Shown here piece by piece: positions 27,426 to 35,395 of a stretch of 36,761 nucleotides of DNA. Each line of letters begins with the position of its first letter. Positions within the stretch are counted from its first letter, which is position 1. The notes under the pieces were generated by a model. That model worked only from the letters and a program-made list of their open reading frames with translations. It was not told where the DNA came from and ran no database searches. The translations under genes were made by a program, and so were the position numbers. This DNA is from Candidatus Omnitrophota bacterium (GTDB taxonomy: Bacteria > Omnitrophota > Gorgyraeia > JABMRN01 > RBG-13-46-9): assembly GCA_016782445.1 (NCBI GenBank), contig JADHYM010000013.1:1-36761 (forward strand). Reading direction: 5' to 3'.

Positions 27426-27978
27426 TTTTATCGCCGAGGCCGGTATGCTCAAGCGTGTTAGGCGCTCGGGTTGGTGGGTGCTCGGAATAAAGGACGCCGA
27501 GAGCGTCGCGGATCATAGTTTCAGGTGTGCGGCAATAGGCTACTTAATGGCGAAAGAAGAAAAAGCCTCGCCTTATAAGGTCCTGGTCATGACACTTTTT
27601 AACGACATGCATGAAGCGAGAATCAATGACCTTCACAAGATGGCGCAGCGTTACATAAAATTAGAAAAAGCCGAAGACAGCTCCTTTAGCGAGCAGATAG
27701 AAAAGCTGCCACTTGGCATTCGAAAAGAACTTTCCGGCCTGCGCCGTGAATACAGAGCGCAAAAGACAAAGGAATCCATCATAGCCCGCGACGCCGACAT
27801 TTTAGAATGCCTGATCCAGGCAAAAGAGTACAAAGAACATGGCTTTAAAGAGGCTGTCAAATTTATGAAAAAGGCCCCGAACGTTTTAAAGACAAAAACA
27901 GCTAAAGAGTTGTGGAAACTCGCCAGATCATCGGATATTAATACGTGGTGGGAGCGCTTGAGCGTATTTGAGAGGTAG
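27397..27978 (+). CDS. HD-domain (YfbR/HDDC2-like) protein with altered HD dyad
   Basis: ESVADHSFRCAAIGYLMAKEE, LFNDMHEARINDLHK, ARDADILECLIQA; overlaps rlmB 3' end. Confidence 0.85.
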   Translation: MKSQNKSLLNFIAEAGMLKRVRRSGWWVLGIKDAESVADHSFRCAAIGYLMAKEEKASPYKVLVMTLFNDMHEARINDLHKMAQRYIKLEKAEDSSFSEQIEKLPLGIRKELSGLRREYRAQKTKESIIARDADILECLIQAKEYKEHGFKEAVKFMKKAPNVLKTKTAKELWKLARSSDINTWWERLSVFER

Positions 27979-27981
27979 CGG

Positions 27982-28707
27982 GTGAGATTTTTTTTATCCG
28001 TATTACTTTGGATAACCGGACTGATGTTCACTGTCCTTTTCTGGTTCGCTGTTTTTGTCACAACTATTTTGCTTTATCCGTTCGACAAGCAAAGAAAGGC
28101 CAGCCATTGGCACGGCTATTGGTGGTCCAACGCTATGGTAGGTATGAATCCCTACTGGAAGCTCGAAATTACAGGGCTCGAGAACATTGATAAAAAACAA
28201 ACCTATGTAATTATCGCCAATCACCAAAGCTTTGCCGATATAATCGTCATATATCAAATTCGCACACAATTCAAATGGGTCGCCAAGGAAAGTCTTTTTA
28301 AGGTTCCGTTTATAGGATGGACCGCGTCTTTGGCAAAGCATATCCGCATTACGCGCGGTAAATTCAGCAGTATAAAAAAAGTGTATAGAGAAGCCGCAAC
28401 ATGGCTAAGAAGCGGCATGTCGGTTACCTTTTTCCCCGAGGGGACGCGAAGCGAGACCGATGACATGGGCAAATTCCAGAACGGCGCTTTTAAGCTCGCC
28501 ATAAAGGAAAAAAAACCCATTCTTCCAATTTCGATAACCGGCACGCGCGAGGCTATCCCGAAAGGAAGCTGGGTTTTTAAGGCAAACGTGACGGCTCATC
28601 TTAAAATCCTTTCCCCTGTTGATACCTCTTCGTATAAACCCGGGGACTTCAGACTGTTGCGTGACAAGGTGCACTCAATGCTTGAAGAGGCAGGAAGGGC
28701 CTCTTAA
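27982..28707 (+). CDS. plsC: 1-acyl-sn-glycerol-3-phosphate acyltransferase
   Basis: IIANHQSFADIIVIY and FFPEGTRSETDDMGKFQNGAFKLA. Confidence 0.94.
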   Translation: MRFFLSVLLWITGLMFTVLFWFAVFVTTILLYPFDKQRKASHWHGYWWSNAMVGMNPYWKLEITGLENIDKKQTYVIIANHQSFADIIVIYQIRTQFKWVAKESLFKVPFIGWTASLAKHIRITRGKFSSIKKVYREAATWLRSGMSVTFFPEGTRSETDDMGKFQNGAFKLAIKEKKPILPISITGTREAIPKGSWVFKANVTAHLKILSPVDTSSYKPGDFRLLRDKVHSMLEEAGRAS

Positions 28708-28711
28708 TATC

Positions 28712-28740
28712 TTGACAAAGAAATGCTTCCTTGCTATAAG
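28712..28740 (+). promoter_or_regulatory. Sigma70-type promoter
   Basis: TTGACA, 17 bp, TATAAG; -10 ends 6 nt before ATG 28747. Confidence 0.75.
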
Positions 28741-28746
28741 GACAAT

Positions 28747-29136
28747 ATGAGAATAGCTCTTCTTGTTTTACTTATTTTCCTCGCCGGGTGCTCCGGAAAA
28801 CAGATGAGGGAAGAGTTTGTAGGACTCTCGATAGAGGACGTAAAAACCTCCCCTCATAATTATACGAGAGAAGTAGCTTTAGGGGCCTATGCCTCGTTTG
28901 AAAAAACAAAGGAAGTCATAAACACTCTCAATGGGAGCATAAGATACGAACACTATATTAAGCTTTTCATAATAAGCGATAATTTTAACAAAATATTCAC
29001 AAATTGCACTGATACCACCCAAGTGGGTATTGTCATAACCCCTATCTCTGAAAAGAGATCCGAACTTACCGTGTACTCGGGAAATTACTACCTCGGCAAC
29101 TTTGTGTTCACCAAGCTCATCGAAAACCTGAAGTAA
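28747..29136 (+). CDS. Small lipoprotein
   Basis: MRIALLVLLIFLAGCSG lipobox; start chosen at 28747. Confidence 0.75.
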   Translation: MRIALLVLLIFLAGCSGKQMREEFVGLSIEDVKTSPHNYTREVALGAYASFEKTKEVINTLNGSIRYEHYIKLFIISDNFNKIFTNCTDTTQVGIVITPISEKRSELTVYSGNYYLGNFVFTKLIENLK

Positions 29137-29211
29137 CCACTATTTTCCCTTGCTATTACTTCTAACAATGATATAATAAGCCGATTCGCGTTAGTTCGCG
29201 TTAACGTTAGT

Positions 29212-31062
29212 ATGAGCAGCAAGTTAAAAAAAGACCTAAAACTTCTCGATGTTTTCTGCATAGCCTCCGGAGCGATGATAAGCTCCGGTTTGTTTATCCT
29301 ACCAGGAGTGGCTTCCGGAAAAGTTGGCCCCGCTTTATTTCTTTCATACATCATAGCAAGTTTTTTTGCTTTGCCGGCTTTATTGAGCAAGGCAGAGCTC
29401 GCTACTGCCATGCCTAAAGCCGGAGGCGATTACTTTTTTATAACAAGAAGCATGGGCGCCGGCGTCGGGACGATCGGTGGGTCTGCGAGCTGGTTTTCTC
29501 TCTCCTTAAAAAGCGCTTTTGCCCTTGTCGGCATGGGCGCGTACGCCGCTCTCGTAATGAATGTTCCAATAAAGGCCATGGCTATAGGCTTTTGTGTTTT
29601 TTTTACGGGTATTAACATATTGGGCGTGCGCGAAGCCGGTAGATTTCAGAGGGTGCTTGTTCTGGGGCTAATTCTGGCGCTTATTCTCTACATAGTTCGC
29701 GGTTTCCCCGCGGTTGACATAAACCGCTTTGTTCCATTTGCTCCTTACGGGGAAGCGTCTATTTTTGCGACCGCGGGATTTATATTTATTTCGTACGGAG
29801 GGCTGACAAAAATAGCGAGCCTCGCCGAAGAGGTAAAGCATCCCGGCAGAAATATTCCCCTGGGCATGATACTTTCTATTATCGCGGTGGGCGTTTTATA
29901 TGCGCTTGTGGTTTTCGTTACCACCGGGCTCGTTGACCCGGGCATGCTTAAAAACTCGCTTACCCCCATATCAGACGGGGCGACCGCGTCCATGGGGAAA
30001 TTTGGGAACATCGTAATGTCAGTAGCGGCGCTTTTGGCTTTCATATCCACGGCGAACGCAGGCATTATGGCGGCATCGCGCTATCCCATAGCCATGTCGC
30101 GCGATAAGATCCTCCCGGATTTCTTCAATAAAATACACGAAAAATTCAAAACGCCGCACATATCTATTATCTTCACCTCTATTTTTATGGTCATTGCCAT
30201 AATTTTTCTGAATCTTGAAATGCTTGTCAAGGTCGCATCGACATTCCTGATCCTTCTTTATGTTTTTGTCAACCTGTCGGTTGTAATAATGCGCGAAAGC
30301 AAAATTCAGAATTACAGGCCGCGCTTCCGTGCACCACTTTACCCGTGGCTGCAGATCGCGGGAGTAATCTCAGGAATATTGTTGCTTTTCACAATGGGCG
30401 TTGAAACCTATGCCATAACGTGCATTTTTATCGCTTGCGGGTTTACCTGGTACATGATATACGTGCGTCCCAAGGTATCGCGCGAGTTCGCGCTAATCCA
30501 CGTTATACAAAGGATAACCGCAAGCGAAATTACGACGCGTTATCTTGAAACCGAGCTTAAAGGAATAATCAGGGAGCGCGATAATATTATCGAGGACAGG
30601 TTCGACCATTTGATAAAGGAATGCACCATACTTGACCTCCAAAAGCATTATACGATGGACGAATTTTTCAGAGAAACCGCGCGCGTTCTGGCTGGTGAGT
30701 TTGCGGCGGAGGAAGACGCGCTATATAATCTTTTAAAGAAAAGAGAAGCGGAATCAAACACTGTGATACGGCCGGGCCTTGCCATACCGCACATCATTGT
30801 TAAGGGTGAGGATAAGTTCAGGATTCTTCTCGCTCGGTGCAAGCATGGCATAACATTTCCGGGAGCGTCGAACGACGTACACATAGTTTTTGTCCTCGCG
30901 GGAACGAGGGACGAGAGAAACTTTCATTTGCGCGCGCTTGCCGCGATAGCTGAGATCGCGCAGGATGAGGATTTCGATAAAAAATGGCTCAACGCTAAAA
31001 ATAAGCACGAGCTTAGAGATATTATTCTTCTCGCAGAACGAAAACGCTGGAAGAAAAAATGA
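29212..31062 (+). CDS. APC-family amino acid permease fused to PTS EIIA type-2 (EIIA-Ntr-like) domain
   Basis: N-terminal SGAMISSGLFILPG, EEVKHPGRNIPLG; C-terminal NTVIRPGLAIPHIIV...VHIVFVLAGTRDERNFHLRALAAIAEI. Confidence 0.88.
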   Translation: MSSKLKKDLKLLDVFCIASGAMISSGLFILPGVASGKVGPALFLSYIIASFFALPALLSKAELATAMPKAGGDYFFITRSMGAGVGTIGGSASWFSLSLKSAFALVGMGAYAALVMNVPIKAMAIGFCVFFTGINILGVREAGRFQRVLVLGLILALILYIVRGFPAVDINRFVPFAPYGEASIFATAGFIFISYGGLTKIASLAEEVKHPGRNIPLGMILSIIAVGVLYALVVFVTTGLVDPGMLKNSLTPISDGATASMGKFGNIVMSVAALLAFISTANAGIMAASRYPIAMSRDKILPDFFNKIHEKFKTPHISIIFTSIFMVIAIIFLNLEMLVKVASTFLILLYVFVNLSVVIMRESKIQNYRPRFRAPLYPWLQIAGVISGILLLFTMGVETYAITCIFIACGFTWYMIYVRPKVSREFALIHVIQRITASEITTRYLETELKGIIRERDNIIEDRFDHLIKECTILDLQKHYTMDEFFRETARVLAGEFAAEEDALYNLLKKREAESNTVIRPGLAIPHIIVKGEDKFRILLARCKHGITFPGASNDVHIVFVLAGTRDERNFHLRALAAIAEIAQDEDFDKKWLNAKNKHELRDIILLAERKRWKKK

Positions 31063-31115
31063 ATGAGCACATGATTTACGCGACCAAAGAAAGCGTAAAT
31101 CATAGGTGCGAATTC
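31062..31115 (+). repeat. Dispersed palindromic element, copy 2
   Basis: GCAC-ATGATTTACGC (31067-31081) pairs with GCGTAAATCAT (31093-31103) and GTGC (31106-31109); ends shared with 9334-9390. Confidence 0.65.
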
Positions 31116-31386
31116 GCCCAGCACTAATTTTATGTATTATGTTTACGTTTTAAAATGTAAGGATAGAGAAGAATTGTACTATGGCTATAGCAGCGATATC
31201 GAGCGAAGGCTTAAAGAACACAATACATCCGGTAATTACGCATTAGTTTATTACGAAGCGTTTAAAAAAGAAAAAGATGTAAGATCTCGAGAGCAAAAAT
31301 TGAAACATTACGGCCAGGCAAGGACGCATCTTAAAAAAAGAATACATGAATCGATTAACGCATAAAATTAGTGCTGGGTCAATTCG
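31109..31386 (+). mobile_element. Putative miniature GIY-YIG mobile unit bounded by 26-bp inverted repeats
   Basis: Left arm 31109-31134 and right arm 31361-31386 are inverse complements at 24/26; ORF start and stop codons lie within the arms. Confidence 0.6.
31132..31365 (+). CDS. Small GIY-YIG endonuclease-domain protein
   Basis: MYYVYVLKCKDREELYYGYSSDIERRLKEHNTSGNYALVYYEAFKKEKDVRSREQKLK. Confidence 0.9.
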   Translation: MYYVYVLKCKDREELYYGYSSDIERRLKEHNTSGNYALVYYEAFKKEKDVRSREQKLKHYGQARTHLKKRIHESINA

Positions 31387-31413
31387 GCCTTGCAGAGAGA
31401 AATTCGAGGTAGA

Positions 31414-31453
31414 TGTAGTTATGAAAAATTTTCTGAAATTTTTCATAACTACA
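31414..31453 (+). other. 18-bp perfect hairpin in leader of RRM protein gene
   Basis: TGTAGTTATGAAAAATTT-tctg-AAATTTTTCATAACTACA. Confidence 0.85.
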
Positions 31454-31481
31454 GGTCTCATTGAAAGGAGGTGATTTAGAA

Positions 31482-31754
31482 ATGAAGAAACTTTATGTAG
31501 GCAATCTAAATTTTGACACAACCGAAGAGGATCTAAAGCAATTCGTAGAAGAGTTTGCCCCGACTAAGAGCGTTCAGATAATACGCGATAAATTCTCGAA
31601 TCGCTCGAAAGGATTCGGGTTTGTTGAAATAGAGTCCGATGACACTCAAGAGATCGTAGGAAAACTCAACGGTGCCGAATTCAAAGGAAGAAAGCTTCGC
31701 GTTGACGAGGCGAAGCCTTTGAAGAAGGATTTTGACGGCGGAAACAGAATGTGA
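31482..31754 (+). CDS. RRM-domain RNA-binding protein
   Basis: KKLYVGNLNFDTTEEDLKQF...RSKGFGFVEIE RNP1/RNP2; SD aaggaggtga; start chosen at 31482. Confidence 0.95.
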   Translation: MKKLYVGNLNFDTTEEDLKQFVEEFAPTKSVQIIRDKFSNRSKGFGFVEIESDDTQEIVGKLNGAEFKGRKLRVDEAKPLKKDFDGGNRM

Positions 31755-31766
31755 CTTTGAGGAACT

Positions 31767-32549
31767 TTGTCAGAGAAAAAGAGCTATAAGTTCATTTATG
31801 GCCCTGTTTCTTCGTGGAGACTGGGGATCTCGCTTGGAATAGACCCCGTATATACGGGCAAGGGAAAGGTTTGTCCTTTTGACTGCATCTATTGCCAGGC
31901 CGGAAAAACCCGGCGTTATACGTGCCAGAGGAAGCGGTTTATCACGACGGATAAAATCGTAAGAGAGGTAAGATCGCTTCCACCTGTCAGGGCTGATTAC
32001 GTAACGCTTTCCGGTGCGGGAGAGCCGACGCTGGCGCGAAATCTCGGAGAAATCATTTCTTGGCTAAAGAAAAAAAAATATGAAAAAATAGCTGTTTTAA
32101 CGAACGCGGCGCTTTTTTCGAACGCGCTTGTCAGGAAGGGCCTTCGTGATGCGAATCTCGTAATAGCCAAGCTTGACGCTGCGAGCGAAGAAGTTTTTAA
32201 AATAGTTAATAAGCCAGCCGGGTACTTAAGGCTCAAAAAAGTCATTAACGGTATAAAGAAATTCAAAAAAAGCTTTAAGGGTAAACTAGCGCTTCAGATC
32301 ATGTTCCTTAAAGAAAACAAACACGAAGCCCGGGCCCTTGCGAAAATCGCGCGTGAAATAAATCCCGATTTCATTCAGATTAATACGCCTACGCGGCCTT
32401 CCCGGGGCATGGCGCTTTCGCCGGACGAAATAAAAAAGATAAAAAAGGAATTTAAAGGATTGAAAGTCGTAAGCGTATATGACGCTAAAAAGAAAAAAGT
32501 CAAAACGAAAATCAAAAGCAACTTAGCAGAAAGACGTGGGAAAAGATGA
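31767..32549 (+). CDS. Radical SAM domain protein
   Basis: KVCPFDCIYCQAG gives CxxxCxxC; YVTLSGAGEPTLARNL; TTG start. Confidence 0.88.
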   Translation: MSEKKSYKFIYGPVSSWRLGISLGIDPVYTGKGKVCPFDCIYCQAGKTRRYTCQRKRFITTDKIVREVRSLPPVRADYVTLSGAGEPTLARNLGEIISWLKKKKYEKIAVLTNAALFSNALVRKGLRDANLVIAKLDAASEEVFKIVNKPAGYLRLKKVINGIKKFKKSFKGKLALQIMFLKENKHEARALAKIAREINPDFIQINTPTRPSRGMALSPDEIKKIKKEFKGLKVVSVYDAKKKKVKTKIKSNLAERRGKR

Positions 32550-32622
32550 GCACGCAACCGCCCGACGACCGACGTTTCGCCCGACGCAACCGCAACCGAT
32601 CAACGCATGACGGGTTGACAGT

Positions 32623-33558
32623 ATGAACATATACGACATAATCATAATCGGAGCCGGCCCTGCGGGCCTTACCGCGGCACTTTATGCATCGCGTGCGCGG
32701 CTTAAAACGCTTGTAATGGAAAGCACCTCATGCGTGAGCCAGGCTGCTACTGCCAGCCACATTGAAAACTACCCGGGTTTTGAAAAAATATCAGGCTTTG
32801 ATCTGGTGGAAAAATTGAAAAAACAGGCTGTAAATTTCGGAGCGGAATTCAGGCAAGACGAGGTAATTTCTGTCAAAAAAAGCAGCGGTAATGCCTGGGC
32901 AGTAAATACATCTTCGGGAAACATTGAAGCCTTATCTCTCATAGTTGCCTCCGGCGCGAGGCCTAAAAAACTCGATATTCCTGGCGAAGAAGAGTTTCGC
33001 GGAAAGGGCGTATCGTATTGCGCGACCTGCGACGGCGCGTTCTTCAGGGATAAGAATATCGTAGTTGTAGGCGGGGGAAACACTGCCGTAGAAGAAGCCA
33101 TTTTCCTTACCAAGTTCGGTAAGAAGGTTACTATTATTCACAGAAGGGACCGTTTAAGGGCGACAAAGATAATACAGGAGCGGGCCCTCGCGAATAAAAA
33201 AATAGAATTTGTATGGAATTCGGTTGTGAAGGAAATACTCGGGAAACAGAAAGTAGAAGCAATCAAGACAGAAGATATAAATGACAAAAAGACAAAAGAA
33301 ATACCTTGCGATGGGGTTTTTATGCTCATAGGGTACGCCCCGAATACGGATTTTTTAAAAGGCACACTTTCTATAAACAACTCGGGCTATATCCTGACGG
33401 ACGAAAACATGAAGACCTCAAAGGAGGGGATTTTTGCCGCGGGTGACGCGAGAAAGAAATTACTGCTTCAGATCATAACCGCTTGCGGCGAAGGCGCCAC
33501 AGCAGCGACTTCGGCGAGACTATATGTAGAGGAATTAAAGGGAACGACATATAAATGA
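32623..33558 (+). CDS. trxB: Thioredoxin reductase
   Basis: IIIGAGPAGLTAALYASRA, VSYCATCDGAFFRDKNIVVVGGGNTAVEEAIFL, GIFAAGDAR. Confidence 0.95.
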   Translation: MNIYDIIIIGAGPAGLTAALYASRARLKTLVMESTSCVSQAATASHIENYPGFEKISGFDLVEKLKKQAVNFGAEFRQDEVISVKKSSGNAWAVNTSSGNIEALSLIVASGARPKKLDIPGEEEFRGKGVSYCATCDGAFFRDKNIVVVGGGNTAVEEAIFLTKFGKKVTIIHRRDRLRATKIIQERALANKKIEFVWNSVVKEILGKQKVEAIKTEDINDKKTKEIPCDGVFMLIGYAPNTDFLKGTLSINNSGYILTDENMKTSKEGIFAAGDARKKLLLQIITACGEGATAATSARLYVEELKGTTYK

Positions 33559-34526
33559 GCAAAGCGCTGGGGTTATTATCAGGAGGCCTTGACAGCATTT
33601 TAGCCATCAAGGTATTAGAGGAGCAGGGCATCAATGTTACCGGCATAACGTTCGTTACGCCTTTTTTCGGTCCGAAAAAGGCTGAAAAAGCGGCAAAAAC
33701 GCTGGGCATCCGGCTCATTATTAAAAATATAACGGAAGAGCACCTTGTGATGCTTAAAAATCCGCGGTACGGTTACGGAAGCGGCATGAACCCGTGCATA
33801 GATTGCCATGGCCTTATGCTCAAAATTGCGGGTGAGATCATGGAGCGTGAAGGCTTTGATTTTATTTTTACGGGGGAAGTGCTCGGCGAACGGCCAATGT
33901 CACAGAATAAACAGTCTCTTGGTATCGTCGGGAAGCTTTCAGGGTACAGGGAATATATACTTAGGCCATTAAGCGCCAGGCTTCTCGAGGAAACAAAGCC
34001 GGAAAAAGAGGGCCGTGTTGACAGGTCCCGCCTTCTTGACCTTAACGGCAGGCAAAGGACAAGACAATTTGAGATGGCGGAAAAATATGGGATAAAGGAT
34101 TACCCCAACCCGGCAAGCGGCTGTCTTCTTACGGACCCGGGTTTTTCAAAGCGTTTAAGAGACCTCTTTGAGAACGAGGGCGATGTTCCCACCGGCGAAA
34201 TAGAGCTTTTGAAGGCCGGCCGGCATGTTCGCATGAAGGAGGGCCCTAAGATAATAATCGGAAGGAATGAAGGAGATAACATGTCTTTGGCCGGGATAGA
34301 GCAGTCTAAGTACTATCTTTTCGCGCCCATGGGCGTTAAGGGGCCGTATTGCATGATTCCTAAGAATATGAATGCGGAACTTCTTGACAAGGCTGCTTTG
34401 CTTTGTGTAAGCTATTGCAGCGCCCAAGAAGGCGAGGAAGTTACTATCAGGGAAAAAGGAAAAAGCCAAGGGAAATCCGTAAAAACAATATTTTCCAAAT
34501 CCAATCGCCCGACGGAATTTGTATAG
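33555..34526 (+). CDS. PP-loop ATPase, MnmA/ThiI-like tRNA thiolation-type protein
   Basis: ALGLLSGGLDSILAIKVLEEQGI, NPCIDCHGLMLK, ASGCLLTDPGFSKRL. Confidence 0.82.
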   Translation: MSKALGLLSGGLDSILAIKVLEEQGINVTGITFVTPFFGPKKAEKAAKTLGIRLIIKNITEEHLVMLKNPRYGYGSGMNPCIDCHGLMLKIAGEIMEREGFDFIFTGEVLGERPMSQNKQSLGIVGKLSGYREYILRPLSARLLEETKPEKEGRVDRSRLLDLNGRQRTRQFEMAEKYGIKDYPNPASGCLLTDPGFSKRLRDLFENEGDVPTGEIELLKAGRHVRMKEGPKIIIGRNEGDNMSLAGIEQSKYYLFAPMGVKGPYCMIPKNMNAELLDKAALLCVSYCSAQEGEEVTIREKGKSQGKSVKTIFSKSNRPTEFV

Positions 34527-34538
34527 GGAGAAATTAAA

Positions 34539-34739
34539 ATGGAATGCGAAAAAGGAAAGAACGCAGCAAATTGTAATTGCACATATGAGCCGTGCTCGAG
34601 AAAAGGCATCTGTTGCGAGTGTATACAGTATCACATGAATAATTCGCAGGTCCCGGCGTGCTTTTTTTCTAAGGAAGCCGAAAAGACATACGATCGTTCG
34701 ATAGAGAATTTTATTACCGACTACAAGAAGAAAAGATAA
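34539..34739 (+). CDS. DUF6485-like small cysteine-rich protein
   Basis: [54 protein letters not shown]. Confidence 0.78.
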   Translation: MECEKGKNAANCNCTYEPCSRKGICCECIQYHMNNSQVPACFFSKEAEKTYDRSIENFITDYKKKR

Positions 34740-34743
34740 TTCC

Positions 34744-34778
34744 TGCGAAGCCATGAGCGAAAGCATCATGGCGTAGCA
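34744..34778. other. Hairpin immediately upstream of tRNA-Arg
   Basis: TGC-gaa-GCCATGA...TCATGGC-gta-GCA. Confidence 0.55.
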
Positions 34779-34782
34779 GAAT

Positions 34783-34856
<74 letters not shown>

Positions 34857-34865
34857 CTCTTAATT

Positions 34866-35333
34866 ATGCAAAATCTACACGAACACTATATGCGCATGGC
34901 GCTTAAAGAGGCACAAATTGCCTTCGGAAAGGACGAGGTTCCTGTAGGCGCTGTAATTGTTTACAAAGGGCAGATTATAGCCCGGGCGCACAATCAAATA
35001 AAGATGCTGAAAGACCCTACTGCTCATGCGGAAATGATAGCAATAACGCAGGCAGCGGCATTTCTGAAGAACGAGCGATTGAACGAGTGCGACGTGTATG
35101 TTACAATAGAGCCGTGCCCGATGTGCGTCGGGGCAATGGTGCTTGGCCGCATAAAAAATTTATATTACGCCACTGAAGATCTGAAAACGGGCGCATGTGG
35201 GTCGATCTGCGATTTGATCGGGCATAAAAAACTCAATCACCGGATAAAGGTAACACAGGGCATACTTAGAGACGAGTGCCGTGCGGTTATTCAGGAGTTC
35301 TTTAAGCGAAAGCGCAGTCTTACTAAAGCATAG
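34866..35333 (+). CDS. tadA: tRNA-specific adenosine deaminase
   Basis: DEVPVGAVIV, TAHAEMIAI, EPCPMCVGAMVLGRI, GACGSICDL. Confidence 0.95.
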   Translation: MQNLHEHYMRMALKEAQIAFGKDEVPVGAVIVYKGQIIARAHNQIKMLKDPTAHAEMIAITQAAAFLKNERLNECDVYVTIEPCPMCVGAMVLGRIKNLYYATEDLKTGACGSICDLIGHKKLNHRIKVTQGILRDECRAVIQEFFKRKRSLTKA

Positions 35334-35361
35334 GCACGCCAAAATAATATGAAGATTAGGA

Positions 35362-35389
35362 TTGACATTCCTAATTTTCATGATATACT
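35362..35389 (+). promoter_or_regulatory. Sigma70-type promoter
   Basis: TTGACA, 16 bp, TATACT; -10 ends 6 nt before ATG 35396. Confidence 0.75.
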
Positions 35390-35395
35390 TGCTAT

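Noticed and set aside
26910-27452. 180-aa minus-strand ORF
   Set aside because: Antisense to the rlmB-like gene
34155-34769. 204-aa minus-strand ORF
   Set aside because: Antisense to the PP-loop gene, DUF6485 and hairpin; no domain
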